Part shown: positions 1 through 8,999 of the stretch, piece by piece | How the letters are laid out: each line of letters starts with the position of its first letter | How positions within the stretch are numbered: the stretch's first letter is position 1 | Assembly: GCA_021413865.1 (NCBI GenBank) | Contig: JAIOPN010000005.1 | Location: forward strand, 1 to 64,000 | DNA from: Planctomycetota bacterium | GTDB lineage: Bacteria > Planctomycetota > Phycisphaerae > Phycisphaerales > Phycisphaeraceae | DNA: 64,000 bases | Direction: 5' to 3' | Notes under the pieces: generated by a model | Seen by the model: the letters and a program-made list of their open reading frames with translations, nothing else | Databases searched by the model: none | What the model was told of the DNA's origin: nothing | Made by a program: the position numbers and the translations under genes

Positions 1-18
1 CTCACGCGAGGGACACCC

Positions 19-1278
19 ATGATGACCCGCACCGCGATCCTCCCGCTGGCCGCCGCGCTTTCGCTCTTGGTCGGCGTCGCCGAGGCACAACAGACGCAGC
101 CCAACCCCACCGCGACCACCGCGCCGGGAGCTCAGGCCACCGCGATGACCGCCACCGCGATGACCGCCACCGTGACGGGCGTCGAGGGCAAGGTGCAGGT
201 GCGTGACGCCGAGGATCAGCCGTGGAGAGCCGTCGCCGTCGGCATGGTGGTTTCGCAGGGCGTCGAGTTCCGCACCGGGCCGCGCAGCGCCGTCCGCCTG
301 GTCATCCTCCCCGATCAGACCATCACGCTCGACCGCCTGGGCAACATGAAGCTGATCGAGGCGATGCAGACCGGCAACAAGGTGAAGACCGACCTGGGCA
401 TGAAATACGGCCGGACGCGGTACGAGATCGAGGCCGCCGGCCTGGAGCACGAGTCGAAGATCGCCAGCCCCAATTCGACGCTGGCCGTGCGCGGCACGCA
501 GGCCAACGTGTACGACCAGCCGCCGTTCGCGCCCGAGGCCGTCGTGCTCACGGGCCACGTGGACTACAAGCGTGCGGGCAAGGCGGCGGTGGCGTTCGGC
601 GCCAAGGGCCGGCGCTCCTCCGTGGGCGGCGACGCCAACGACCCGGGCGAGCAATCATTGCTGAACACGTTCGTGGACGCCGGCATCGCCAACGCGCGCA
701 CCGAGGCCGAGCGCGAGGTCTTGCTGATCCAGTCACGCAGCCCATACACGGTGCACGACCAACTCGAGGCCACCAGTGCGCTGCTCGACTTCATCGCCAC
801 CGCCGACTTCACCAACCCGATCACCGCCCAGGAAAACCGCACACGCCAGACACCCGGCGCGCTCGCGTTCGATCTGGTGTGGCAGGGCGCGGCCGACCTA
901 GACCTGTCACTCGTTACCCCCAGGGGCGAGCGGCTTAGCGCATTCCCCTTCCTGCCCTCGCCCGACGGTCTGATCGCCAATTCCTCGACGAACGTCGTCC
1001 CCAGTGGCGGCCGGATCGACTTTGACGATCAGGGCCCCAACGAGCCGGGGGCCCCGTCCAACAGCGGGCGCGAGACGGCCTACTGGACCGGTTCATATCC
1101 CACCGGCAAATACGTCGTGAAGGTGAGCTACGCCGAGGGGGCGATCGGGCAGGCGCCCAGTTCCGCGAGCTACACCCTCACCGTCGCCGGGGGTAACGAG
1201 AGCAACTCACGCGTGATCAACGGCGTGGCCCGGCCGGGGACGTCGCCGCAGAGCTACACGATCACGATCAAGAAGTGA
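19..1278 (+). CDS. Secreted FecR-domain protein
   Basis: A 419-residue protein with an N-terminal signal peptide (hydrophobic stretch over residues 6-22, AEA-type cleavage site near 23). Residues about 50-115 match a FecR domain: a VTGVEGKVQVR strand, then a VGMVVSQGVEFRTGPRSAVRL segment. The C-terminal third (about 280-400) looks like a beta-sandwich, with a DLDLSLVTPRGE strand and a GKYVVKVSYAEG strand resembling YfaP/DUF2135 domains. FecR domains outside iron-uptake anti-sigma factors are common in planctomycete exported proteins, so a role in iron signalling is not implied. Two ATGs are adjacent (19 and 22) behind a GAGGGA ribosome-binding site. The gene stands alone and converges on the Sua5 gene. 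The precise function is unknown. Confidence 0.85.
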   Translation: MMTRTAILPLAAALSLLVGVAEAQQTQPNPTATTAPGAQATAMTATAMTATVTGVEGKVQVRDAEDQPWRAVAVGMVVSQGVEFRTGPRSAVRLVILPDQTITLDRLGNMKLIEAMQTGNKVKTDLGMKYGRTRYEIEAAGLEHESKIASPNSTLAVRGTQANVYDQPPFAPEAVVLTGHVDYKRAGKAAVAFGAKGRRSSVGGDANDPGEQSLLNTFVDAGIANARTEAEREVLLIQSRSPYTVHDQLEATSALLDFIATADFTNPITAQENRTRQTPGALAFDLVWQGAADLDLSLVTPRGERLSAFPFLPSPDGLIANSSTNVVPSGGRIDFDDQGPNEPGAPSNSGRETAYWTGSYPTGKYVVKVSYAEGAIGQAPSSASYTLTVAGGNESNSRVINGVARPGTSPQSYTITIKK

Positions 1279-1317
1279 TGGAGTTCTCCTTCTCCCGCCC
1301 TGGAGGTAGAAGCGAAC

Positions 1318-2253
1318 TCACGCGCCGGCGCGTTTCAGACGGTCGTTGATCGCTCTTCCTAAGCCCTCGTCGGGGACGCGCTGGGCGATGATGAGATCGA
1401 GGCCCGCGGCGTCGAGGCGGCGGACGGCGGCAAAGAGATTGGCGGCGGCCTCACGCAGGTCGCCGGTTGGCGAGAGCACCTCGGTCGCGGTGAAGCGGGC
1501 GGCAAGATCGGATTTCTTCAGCGTGAGCAGACCGGCGCACAGGCCGGCGGCGGGGGGCTCCACGCGATCGACCAAAACCAGTTTCGTGCCCGGGGCGTAG
1601 TGGCGTTCCAGCATGCCCGGCGCGACGGGGCGATCGGTAACGGCACGCTCCATGCGGTGCACCGGGCCGATGAACGCTTCGATTTCCTCCACCGTGAGGC
1701 CGCCGTATCTCAGCACCGTCGGAGCGTCGTCGATGAAGGAGACGACCGTGGACTCCACGCCCGTCGAGCACGGGCCGCCATCGAGCACCATGTCCACTGC
1801 GTCGCCGAGTTCCTGCCGCACGTGTTCGACGATGGTCGGGCTGACGGAGCCGAAGCGATTCGCGCTGGGTGCGGCGATCGGCGTGCCTGATTGGCGGATG
1901 AGTTCCAAGGCGATCGGGTGCGACGGCACGCGGACGGCCACGCTGGGCAACCCCGCCGTCACGATGTCGGGGACGTGGTCACGCTTGGGCAGCACGAGCG
2001 TCAACGGCCCGGGCCAGAACCGCTCCGCCAGTTTCCGCGCGGCGTCGGGCATCGAGAGGATGAGGGACTCGGCATCAGCGAGGGAGGCGACGTGGAGGAT
2101 GAGCGGGTCGAAGCGCGGCCGGCCCTTGGCCTCGAAGATGCGTGCGACGGCGGTGGGCTGGAGCGCGTCGGCGCCCAGGCCGTAAACAGTCTCGGTGGGG
2201 AAGGCGACGAGCCCGCCGCGCCGGATCAGTTGTGCGGCACGTTCGATGCTCAT
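1318..2253 (-). CDS. tsaC: L-threonylcarbamoyladenylate synthase (Sua5/YciO/YrdC family)
   Basis: Makes threonylcarbamoyl-AMP from threonine, bicarbonate and ATP, the first step of t6A37 modification of ANN-decoding tRNAs. The 311-residue protein carries the YrdC core: an AFPTETVYGLGADA segment near residue 16, the KGRPRFDPLILHV substrate motif near 43, and AAPSANRFGSVSPT near 127. Its length and C-terminal domain (from about residue 200) make it the two-domain Sua5 form rather than the short TsaC form. It lies downstream of aspS on the same strand, about 65 bp away, so the two tRNA-related genes may be cotranscribed. The ATG at 2253 begins MSIERAAQLI as expected for the family. Confidence 0.93.
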   Translation of the reverse strand: MSIERAAQLIRRGGLVAFPTETVYGLGADALQPTAVARIFEAKGRPRFDPLILHVASLADAESLILSMPDAARKLAERFWPGPLTLVLPKRDHVPDIVTAGLPSVAVRVPSHPIALELIRQSGTPIAAPSANRFGSVSPTIVEHVRQELGDAVDMVLDGGPCSTGVESTVVSFIDDAPTVLRYGGLTVEEIEAFIGPVHRMERAVTDRPVAPGMLERHYAPGTKLVLVDRVEPPAAGLCAGLLTLKKSDLAARFTATEVLSPTGDLREAAANLFAAVRRLDAAGLDLIIAQRVPDEGLGRAINDRLKRAGA

Positions 2254-2298
2254 GCGGGATTCCGTTTCTGGCCCCTCTCCCGGGGGGAGAGGGGAGCA

Positions 2299-2318
2299 GA
2301 CGCTAAGCCGCGAGCGGC
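2299..2318 (+). repeat. Palindromic repeat GACGCTAAGCCGCGAGCGGC
   Basis: Immediately follows the aspS stop codon. It is identical over 20 bp to the reverse complement of 17451-17470 at the end of hisA. The GCCGC-GA-GCGGC hairpin could act in termination or mRNA stability. Confidence 0.6.
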
Positions 2319-4130
2319 TCAGACGGTCGCCGGGGTTCCGGGGGCCGGCTTGTCCTTCTGCGGCAGTTGCAGGCGGATGTGCAGATCGCGGAGCTGCTTC
2401 TCGTCCACCTCGGAGGGTGCGTCGAGCATGAGGTCGGCCCCGTTCTGCGTCTTGGGGAAGGCGATCACGTCGCGGATGTTGGTGGTGCCGACCAGGTGCA
2501 TGATGATGCGGTCCAGGCCCAGCGCCAGGCCGCCGTGGGGCGGAGCGCCGAACTTGAGCGCGTCGAGGAGGAAGCCGAACTTTTTCTTCTGTGACTCCTC
2601 GTCGATGCCCAGGAGCTTGAAGATGAGCTGCTGCGTGTCGGGCCGGTGGATACGCACCGAGCCGCCGCCGAGCTCCGAGCCGTTGCAGACGATGTCGTAC
2701 GCCTTGGAGCGGACGGAGCTAATCGCCGCCTGGTCGCCGGAGGAGAGCTTGTGCAGGTCCTCGTCGTTGGGGGCGGTGAAGGGGTGGTGGAGCGAGTCCC
2801 AGCGTTTCTCGTCGGTGTTCCATTCGAGGGCGGGGAAATCGACGACCCAGAGCCACTGCCAGTCGCCCTCCTTGAGCATGCCGCGCTCCTTGGCGAGCTT
2901 GACGCGCAGCTCGCCGAGCACGCGGTGGACGACCTTGTGGTTGTCGGCGGCGAAGCAGATGAGGTCGCCCTCCTTCGCGTTCATGCGTGCAATGAGGTCG
3001 CCGGCGATGGCGGTGAGGAACTTGGCGACACCCGTGTCGAGCGCGCCGCCGGCACCGACCTTGGTCACCGCCATGCCCTTGGCGCCGAACGTCTTGGCCC
3101 ACTCGGCCAGGGCGTCGGTTTCTTTGCGCGTCATCGCGCCGCCGCCGGGCACGGTGATCGCCTTGACCATACCGCCGGGCGCGGCCAGCACCGACTTGAA
3201 CACGCCGAAATCCGTCTTGCCCGCCAGGTCGCCGATGTTCACCAGTTCCATGCCGAAGCGCAGGTCCGGCCGGTCGCTGCCGTAGCGGTCCACCGCCTCC
3301 GCGTAGGTCATGCGCCGGATCGGCGGGACGTCAATGTTCAACACTTCCTTCCACACACGGCGGATGCAGCCCTCGACCACCGTCATGATCTCGTCCTGAT
3401 CGATGAAGCTCATCTCCAGATCGATCTGCGTGAACTCCGCCTGCCGGTCGGCACGTGGGTCCTCGTCGCGGAAGCAGCGGACGATCTGCAGATATTTTTC
3501 GTAGCCGGCGACCATCAGGATCTGCTTGAAGAGCTGCGGGCTCTGCGGCAGGGCGTAGAAACAGCCCGGCTGCAACCGGCTGGGCACGAGGAAGTCGCGC
3601 GCCCCCTCGGGCGTGCTCTTGCAGAGGAAGGGGGTCTCGATCTCGAGGAAGCCCTGCTGGTCGAAGTAGTCGCGCATGATCTTGGTCACGCGGTGGCGCG
3701 TGCGGAGGATCTGCTGCATGCGCGGGCGGCGCAGGTCGATGTAGCGGTAGGTCAGGCGGGTGTCCTCGCCGACCTTCTCCGCCTCGTCGGGGGTGAAGGG
3801 GGGCGTGACGGCCTTGTTGAGGATCTCGAGCTTGTGCGCCTGCACCTCGATCTGCCCGGTGGCCAGGCGCGGGTTGGCCATGCCGCCCTCACGCGCCACG
3901 CAGTTGCCTTCGATGGCGATGACGTCCTCGTTGCGCAGCTTGTCCGCCAGGCCGTGCGCCTCTTTGTTCTCGGGGTGGAAGACGATCTGGGTGACGCCCT
4001 CGCGGTCGCGCAGGTCGATGAAGATGACGCCGCCGTGGTCACGGTAGGAGTTGACCCAGCCGGCGAGGCTGACGGTCTTTCCGACGTGTTCCGAACGCAG
4101 GGCGCCGCAGTTGTGTGTCCGCTTGAGCAT
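2319..4130 (-). CDS. aspS: Aspartyl-tRNA synthetase
   Basis: A class II aminoacyl-tRNA synthetase that charges tRNA-Asp. The 603-residue length and architecture are of the bacterial type: an N-terminal OB-fold anticodon-binding domain (VGKTVSLAGWVNSYRDHGG), class II motif 2 (RCFRDEDPRADRQAEFTQID) with its ATP-binding arginine, a bacterial GAD insertion domain in the middle, and motif 3 (LGLDRIIMHLVG) near the C-terminus. The frame is open to 4172, but the ATG at 4130 (MLKRTHNCG) is preceded by a GAGGA ribosome-binding site and matches the usual start of the family. A shared AspRS/AsnRS (non-discriminating) role cannot be excluded from sequence alone. Confidence 0.95.
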   Translation of the reverse strand: MLKRTHNCGALRSEHVGKTVSLAGWVNSYRDHGGVIFIDLRDREGVTQIVFHPENKEAHGLADKLRNEDVIAIEGNCVAREGGMANPRLATGQIEVQAHKLEILNKAVTPPFTPDEAEKVGEDTRLTYRYIDLRRPRMQQILRTRHRVTKIMRDYFDQQGFLEIETPFLCKSTPEGARDFLVPSRLQPGCFYALPQSPQLFKQILMVAGYEKYLQIVRCFRDEDPRADRQAEFTQIDLEMSFIDQDEIMTVVEGCIRRVWKEVLNIDVPPIRRMTYAEAVDRYGSDRPDLRFGMELVNIGDLAGKTDFGVFKSVLAAPGGMVKAITVPGGGAMTRKETDALAEWAKTFGAKGMAVTKVGAGGALDTGVAKFLTAIAGDLIARMNAKEGDLICFAADNHKVVHRVLGELRVKLAKERGMLKEGDWQWLWVVDFPALEWNTDEKRWDSLHHPFTAPNDEDLHKLSSGDQAAISSVRSKAYDIVCNGSELGGGSVRIHRPDTQQLIFKLLGIDEESQKKKFGFLLDALKFGAPPHGGLALGLDRIIMHLVGTTNIRDVIAFPKTQNGADLMLDAPSEVDEKQLRDLHIRLQLPQKDKPAPGTPATV

Positions 4131-4187
4131 GAAAATCCTCGGGATCGGGGGAAAGAGAGGAAATGATACCATAGCGGCATTGCGCGG

Positions 4188-4210
4188 GTTAGCCGCCGGG
4201 CTCGCCCGGG
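4188..4210. repeat. Palindromic GTTAGCCG repeat
   Basis: The segment GTTAGCCGCCGGGCTCGCCCGGG contains a CCGGGC/GCCCGG stem. Related copies occur at 21953-21975 and, inverted, at 21998-22020. It lies in the divergent gap between aspS and the next gene. Confidence 0.5.
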
Positions 4211-4239
4211 CAGCCGGGTAATGACAGGAAAATGTTGTA

Positions 4240-4920
4240 ATGGCCGAATCACCGAATCAACCCGCTGGTCTATCGACGCCGTCATTGTGGACGGGTTTGT
4301 TCCGTCACCCGCTAGCGGCGGTGGTGGTAAGTTTTGCATTGACCGGGCTGATCGGGACCTCACTGTCGAATCACATGGCCGATCTGCGCCAGAAGGAGTC
4401 CGACGCGGCACGTCTGCGGGACTTGCGGCGGAACGCGGTGCTCGATTTGTCCCGGCGGATGTCGGAACGCCTGACACGGATGGAGATGCTCATCGCGGCC
4501 ATCGACCGGCACGCGACGCCCCAGGTCGTGGCCGACTTCAAGAAGCTCCACGACGAGGCGGAGGCGAAGTGGCTTCTGGGCCGGGCGGAGACGCTGCTGC
4601 TGGCCCGCGAGATCCTCGGCGAAAGCGATTACGAAGCGTTCCGTGTCGATCTGGAGAACCGGCTGGCCAAGAAGCGCGTGCATCCCCTCCGCGACTGCCT
4701 GGAACGGGCCAGCATCCAGGTGGCGGCGGGCGGCGACGGCGCGGCAGTGCTGCGGGAGTCCCGAGCGGCCGAGTTGCTCAATGAGTTGAGGGCTGGTTCC
4801 GAGGCGCTGGTGGACGGCCTGTATGACCTGGCGTCCGTGTCGCAGCTTGAGGCATCCGATCCACAAGCGATCAAGATGCGCCAGCGCGTCCGGCAACAGA
4901 TCGAGAAGGCCTGTCCGTGA
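4240..4920 (+). CDS. Membrane-anchored helical protein of unknown function
   Basis: A 226-residue protein with one predicted membrane helix (about residues 24-44, PLAAVVVSFALTGLIGTSLS) followed by a long charged, alpha-helical region starting ADLRQKESDAARLRDLRR. This suggests a bitopic protein with a mostly helical, perhaps coiled-coil, soluble part. No known domain was recognised. The ATG at 4240 follows an AGGAAA ribosome-binding site. The next gene converges on it, leaving only 16 bp between them. Codon use resembles the neighbours and the reading frame is intact, so it is probably a real gene, but no function can be assigned. Confidence 0.7.
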   Translation: MAESPNQPAGLSTPSLWTGLFRHPLAAVVVSFALTGLIGTSLSNHMADLRQKESDAARLRDLRRNAVLDLSRRMSERLTRMEMLIAAIDRHATPQVVADFKKLHDEAEAKWLLGRAETLLLAREILGESDYEAFRVDLENRLAKKRVHPLRDCLERASIQVAAGGDGAAVLRESRAAELLNELRAGSEALVDGLYDLASVSQLEASDPQAIKMRQRVRQQIEKACP

Positions 4921-4936
4921 ACAGCCCGCTTGGCCC

Positions 4937-5530
4937 TCATCCCTGCTCTTTCTTGGAAAGAGAGGGGGTGGAGTTGCCGGCATCCTTGGATTTCATCGGA
5001 ATCGCCGCGCCGCACTCCGGGCAGTTGCCGGTGCTGGCGCGGAGGTCGTAGCCGCAGGAGTTGCATAGACCGGGGCCGCGCCGGCGGCGGTGTTTGGCCC
5101 AAAACCAAATGAACGCCGGAAGGAGAGACAGGATGGCGACAAACCAATGGGGAGCGCCGAAGTACAAAGTACGCTGGTTGTAACTGCGAAAATCGTCAAC
5201 AAAGTGGAACCCAATGCAATCCCAGTACACCTTGCGAAAGGACATGCCTCGCGTCATCGAATCGCCTAAATGCGGCCAACCGCATACCCAAGCCGCATAA
5301 TGGACCCGATTGTTCGGCACCACCATGCCAGAGTGATCCCGTTGAACAACGAACATCATCCTGCCGGTCTCGCTGGCTATTCCAATCTTGTCGCTGCCCA
5401 TACCTACACTTTGCTCGCCATACCAGAGGGCATCTACGACCCAGTAACTCCGCACCCATAATGTCATCATCAGAACCGCGACCAGCAGTGAGGCGATTGC
5501 GAAACACAAAAACCAACACCGGTCTTTCAT
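4937..5530 (-). CDS. Membrane protein with C-terminal CGYDLR zinc ribbon
   Basis: A 197-residue protein with a hydrophobic N-terminal helix (residues 7-27), a soluble middle part, a second membrane helix (about 128-145), and then a C-terminal zinc ribbon with Cys156, Cys159, Cys170 and Cys173 in CNSCGYDLRASTGNCPECG. The CxxCGYDLRAS...CPECG ribbon is, from experience, recurrent in planctomycete membrane proteins of unknown function. GC content looks lower than in neighbouring genes. The two helices would place the ribbon on the same side as the N-terminus, probably the cytoplasm. The function is unknown. Confidence 0.75.
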   Translation of the reverse strand: MKDRCWFLCFAIASLLVAVLMMTLWVRSYWVVDALWYGEQSVGMGSDKIGIASETGRMMFVVQRDHSGMVVPNNRVHYAAWVCGWPHLGDSMTRGMSFRKVYWDCIGFHFVDDFRSYNQRTLYFGAPHWFVAILSLLPAFIWFWAKHRRRRGPGLCNSCGYDLRASTGNCPECGAAIPMKSKDAGNSTPSLSKKEQG

Positions 5531-5651
5531 CGGATTTCATCATAACCGGCACGATCCTGTGGCATACGACGTTCGTCCCGCGAGACATAGAGTGCGTCGC
5601 GTTGCGACAGCCGCTTAGCGCGGACGGTTCAATTGGTATAAACTCGCCGCC

Positions 5652-6257
5652 ATGTTCACCGGTATCGTGCAGGCCACGGGAAAAATCGCCTCACTCGACA
5701 AGACGCCCGCAGGGGTGCGGCTGGTTGTCGATCGCTCCGCGTGGAGGCCGCGCAGCGAGCCGGCGATCGGCGACTCGATCTGCGTCTCGGGCGTCTGCCT
5801 CACGCTCGTGAAGCACGGGCCGGGCACGCTCCAGTTCGACGTCATCGCCGAGACGCTCGCCAAGACCTCGCTCGGGCGGCGCTCCGCCGGCGATGCGGTG
5901 AACCTCGAACCCTCGCTCACCGCCGACACGCCGATCGGCGGGCACTTCATGCAGGGGCACGTCGATGCGACCGGCGTCGTGACGTGCATCCAGACGGGGA
6001 GCGACTACCGCATCACCATCCGCCCGCCCGCCGACCTGATGGATTACATCGTCCCCAAAGGCTCGATCGCCATCGACGGCGTGAGCCTCACGCTCGCGGC
6101 GGTGCACGACGACACGTTTGAAGTGGCCTTGATCCCCACCACGCTCGACATGACCACGCTGGGCGCGTTGAAAACCGGTGACGAGGTGAATCTCGAAACC
6201 GACATCATCAGCAAGACGGTGGTGAACTACCTCAGGCGGCGGCAGACCCGTCCGTGA
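5652..6257 (+). CDS. ribE: Riboflavin synthase, alpha subunit
   Basis: Catalyses dismutation of two 6,7-dimethyl-8-ribityllumazine molecules into riboflavin and the pyrimidinedione precursor, the last step of vitamin B2 synthesis. The 201-residue protein begins with the hallmark MFTGIVQ and contains two tandem lumazine-binding domains (about 1-97 and 98-195). Each has a G-D-S-I-x-V-x-G-V-C/S-L-T core: GDSICVSGVCLTL in the first and GSIAIDGVSLTL in the second. GGHFMQGHVDATG marks the end of the first domain. No other rib gene is nearby. Its 3' end overlaps the convergent phosphatase gene by 26 bp. Confidence 0.95.
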   Translation: MFTGIVQATGKIASLDKTPAGVRLVVDRSAWRPRSEPAIGDSICVSGVCLTLVKHGPGTLQFDVIAETLAKTSLGRRSAGDAVNLEPSLTADTPIGGHFMQGHVDATGVVTCIQTGSDYRITIRPPADLMDYIVPKGSIAIDGVSLTLAAVHDDTFEVALIPTTLDMTTLGALKTGDEVNLETDIISKTVVNYLRRRQTRP

Positions 6258-7521
6258 GGTTTTCACCGGTGTGCGCGCCGCCGTTTTTGCCCATGCGGCT
6301 GTGCGCCTTCACGCCGATGCAGACCACGGTCAGGTCGTCGCGCTGGTTGAGCGAGCCGGCTTGGTGGTTGAGGCAGGTGATGAGCTCGTCGAGCCCGTCG
6401 TCGAGCGGGCCATTGGCGAGCCGCTTGAACTCGTGGGCGTACTGCATGTTCGCCAGGCGGGCCTTGCCCTCGAGCGGGTGGGCCTCGGCAAAGGCGACCT
6501 CGAAGCCGTCGGAATAGAGCAGCAGGCGGTCGCCGGAGTGGAGGGCGACGGTCTGCAACTCGTATTTTTCGTCGGGGAAAATGCCAAGCATGCCGCCGTC
6601 GGGTGAGAGTGTTTCGGTGGTGCCGTCGGTGTGGAGGAGCAGGGGGAAGGGGTGGCCGGCGCGGGCGACGGAGAGTTGGAGGGTGTCGCAGTTGAGCACG
6701 CCGTAGCAGGCGGTGGCGAAGCGGACCTTCCCGTTGCCGTGCTGCTGGACCATGTCGCGGTTGAGGCGTTCGAGGGCCTCGTCGGGCGGGACGATGCGGT
6801 AGCCGCCGGGCTGGGAGGGGTCGAACTCCTTGGTGTGGAGGCAGCGCTTGATGTACATGGTCATGAGCGCCGCGGGCACGCCGTGGCCGACCGCGTCGGC
6901 CACGAAGAAGCCGACGTGGTGCTCGTCGAGGCGGATGACGTCGTAGATGTCGCCGCTCACATAACCGGCGGGGCGGAAGAAAACCTTGAACTCGACCTTG
7001 CCGACCTCGGGCAGCGAGGGGGGGAGGTACTCGCGCTGGATCTGGGCGGCGAGACGGAGCTCCTCGTCGATCTTACCGATCTGTTCGCAGAGCCCGCCGT
7101 GGTGTGCCTGCAGCATGTGCAACTCGGCGCGGAGGGAGGTGAGCACGCCCGCCTGCGCCCACTGCGTGCGCAAAATCGCGGCGAGAGCGGCGGGGGGCGT
7201 GTCGAGCGGCGCGGCGACCACACCCTCGTCGAAGAGCGCGCCGGCGGGGCGGTCGAGCGTCGGGTGCGTGATCATGGCGGGGACGTGGCGCTCCTGCAGC
7301 ATGGCGAGCAGCGCGAACAGGCCCGGCGTCTGCTCCTGTTCGAGGATGACCCAGACGACGCCGCTGCCCAGGAGCAGCGACTCATCGTTGATGATGTCGT
7401 CCAGCGAAAGCTGGACGCACTCGGGGCGCTTGGCGCCCCAGAGCGCGAGGGCCTGCTCGACGAGCGACGACGAGGTCGCGGCGGCGGGGGAGCCGACGAT
7501 GGTAATGGTTTTTTTGTGCAT
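6232..7521 (-). CDS. PP2C/SpoIIE-family (RsbU-type) serine phosphatase
   Basis: A 429-residue protein with an N-terminal receiver-like region (residues 1-120) that lacks an obvious phospho-acceptor signature, a coiled-coil linker (about 125-165, ending in the AAQIQREYLPPSLP motif seen before RsbU catalytic domains), and a C-terminal SpoIIE phosphatase domain. Metal-binding signatures are SGDIYD (189-194), DAVGHGVPAALM (from 209), LLLYSDGFEVA and RDDLTVV. Such proteins dephosphorylate anti-sigma-factor antagonists in partner-switching cascades. No antagonist (STAS) or anti-sigma kinase gene is adjacent, so the partner is unknown. The 3' end overlaps ribE tail to tail. Confidence 0.88.
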   Translation of the reverse strand: MHKKTITIVGSPAAATSSSLVEQALALWGAKRPECVQLSLDDIINDESLLLGSGVVWVILEQEQTPGLFALLAMLQERHVPAMITHPTLDRPAGALFDEGVVAAPLDTPPAALAAILRTQWAQAGVLTSLRAELHMLQAHHGGLCEQIGKIDEELRLAAQIQREYLPPSLPEVGKVEFKVFFRPAGYVSGDIYDVIRLDEHHVGFFVADAVGHGVPAALMTMYIKRCLHTKEFDPSQPGGYRIVPPDEALERLNRDMVQQHGNGKVRFATACYGVLNCDTLQLSVARAGHPFPLLLHTDGTTETLSPDGGMLGIFPDEKYELQTVALHSGDRLLLYSDGFEVAFAEAHPLEGKARLANMQYAHEFKRLANGPLDDGLDELITCLNHQAGSLNQRDDLTVVCIGVKAHSRMGKNGGAHTGENLTDGSAAA

Positions 7522-7572
7522 AGACCCGTGACAGCAAAAGGGGATCGGTTATCCGGCCCTCTTGTCATCGGG

Positions 7573-8064
7573 CTATCTGGCGCGGTGCTTAAGGTCTTCC
7601 AGCGGCAGTTCGACCTTATCGCCCTCGTTGATTTTGAGGCGGTCGAGTGTGCCGCCGCGGAGCTCGATGGCGAACTGGCCGGCCCACTTGCTGGAGTACT
7701 TTTTCAGGCCGGATTCGGGCGTGCCCGGCGGTTCGAGCGTCATGCGGTGGGTGTTCACGACCCGGCCGGTTGGGTCCACGAAAATGATGTCGATGGGCAC
7801 GTAGCAGTCGCGCATCACGAACGCCAGCGGGATCGGCTCGGGGAAGACGAAGAGCATGCCGCCGTCGGGGGCGATCTCTTTCCGGCCGGACAACCCCTGA
7901 AACCGCGCCGCATCGTCGAGCGCGAGCTCCAGGTTGAACGGCTCGCCAGCGATCACGACCAGCGCGTGATCTGGTCCGGTGCCGCCGGCGTTCGACGAAC
8001 AGCCGTTCAGCAGCCCGGCGAAGAGCAGGGCGAGCGTGATCAGTGTGATCCGGCGTGCAGCCAA
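7573..8064 (-). CDS. DUF192 lipoprotein
   Basis: A 163-residue protein with a lipoprotein signal peptide (lipobox LLNGC, Cys22). The DUF192 core follows: GGMLFVFPEPIPLAFVMRD and then VPIDIIFVDPTGRVV, the most conserved part of this family. DUF192 proteins are small beta-rich envelope or exported proteins of unknown biochemical role. The start at 8064 lies inside the 3' end of gluQ (25-bp overlap), so the two genes are probably translationally coupled. Confidence 0.88.
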   Translation of the reverse strand: MAARRITLITLALLFAGLLNGCSSNAGGTGPDHALVVIAGEPFNLELALDDAARFQGLSGRKEIAPDGGMLFVFPEPIPLAFVMRDCYVPIDIIFVDPTGRVVNTHRMTLEPPGTPESGLKKYSSKWAGQFAIELRGGTLDRLKINEGDKVELPLEDLKHRAR

Positions 8065-8978
8065 GCGTGATCCTCCTGGCGGAAGGTGGCGGGGGTGCGG
8101 GGCAGTTTTTCGGCGTCGAACGCCGCGGCGAACTCACGTGCAGACATCGGCGTGGGCCATTCACAGAGGCCGGACCACGCCGCGATCAGGCCGATGATAC
8201 GCTCGGGCGTGACGCCCTGCGCCCGGTAGGTGGCGACGCGTGAATCGCCGTGCCGCTTGGCGAGCCGTCGGCCGTCCGTGCCCAGCACGAGCGGCAGGTG
8301 CCAGTAGCGCGGCGGGGGGGTGAGGTCCAACATGCGGTACAGCCACAACTGCCTCGCCGCCGAGGAGAGCAGGTCGTCCCCGCGCACCACGTCGGTCACA
8401 CCCCGCCGCGCGTCGTCCACCACCACCGCCAACTGGTATGCGGGCAGGCCCGCCTTGGTGGCGACGACGAAATCGCCCACGGTCGCCTGGACGTTCTCCG
8501 CGTAGTCACCGGCAATCATGTCGGAGAAGGAAATGGTTTCGTCGGGGACGATCACCCGCCACGCGGAATCCGCGGTGACGGCTGTTTTCCCGCGGCAGGT
8601 GCCGGGGTAGCGCAGGTCGTGCTCGTCGCCGTGCGGCGCGGACTGCGCGGCCTCGAGTTCCTTCCGCGTGCAGGTGCAGGGATATATCAGCCGCTTGCGG
8701 CTTAGCGCGTCCAGAGCCTCACGGTAGGGCGTCAAATCCGCGCGCTGATAAACCGGTCCAAGGTCCCAGTCCAACCCGAGCCACGCCAGATCCTCGATCG
8801 CCTGCGTGTCCGCGCCGGGCTTCACACGCGGGCCGTCCAGGTCCTCGATGCGGAGCACGATCCGCCAGCCGTTGCGCCGCGCCAGCGCCCAATTAATAAG
8901 GAACGTGCGTGCGTTGCCCAGGTGGAGCGCCCCGGTGGGCGATGGGGCGAGGCGCGTGGTGCGTTGGTGGGCGGTCAT
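8040..8978 (-). CDS. gluQ: Glutamyl-Q tRNA(Asp) synthetase
   Basis: Attaches glutamate to the queuosine at position 34 of tRNA-Asp without needing tRNA for activation. The 312-residue length is that of GluQ-RS, which is a GltX catalytic core without the anticodon-binding domain (GltX is about 470-500). Visible features are a HIGH-like site in RLAPSPTGALHLGNART (from residue 8), a zinc-binding cysteine group in YPCTCTRKELEAA...YPGTCRG, and a KMSKS-like RLAKRHGD. The frame is open to 9008 but the ATG at 8978 (MTAHQRTTRLAPSPTG) fits the family start. It is divergent from purN with only 21 bp between start codons. Confidence 0.9.
   Translation of the reverse strand: MTAHQRTTRLAPSPTGALHLGNARTFLINWALARRNGWRIVLRIEDLDGPRVKPGADTQAIEDLAWLGLDWDLGPVYQRADLTPYREALDALSRKRLIYPCTCTRKELEAAQSAPHGDEHDLRYPGTCRGKTAVTADSAWRVIVPDETISFSDMIAGDYAENVQATVGDFVVATKAGLPAYQLAVVVDDARRGVTDVVRGDDLLSSAARQLWLYRMLDLTPPPRYWHLPLVLGTDGRRLAKRHGDSRVATYRAQGVTPERIIGLIAAWSGLCEWPTPMSAREFAAAFDAEKLPRTPATFRQEDHAWLHAGSH
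8689..8708 (-). repeat. Near-copy of the GCTAAGCCGC palindrome inside gluQ
   Basis: AGCCGCTTGCGGCTTAGCGC differs from the 2299 and 17451 copies by one base within the 18-bp core. It lies in the gluQ coding frame, where it encodes ALSRKRL, so it is tolerated as coding sequence. Confidence 0.45.
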
Positions 8979-8999
8979 GGCGTGGAGTATCGTAGCGGC

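Noticed and set aside
2646-4166. 506-codon frame opposite aspS
   Set aside because: It mirrors the aspS codons and is dominated by L, A, V, H and D. No ribosome-binding site or family is seen; aspS is certain.
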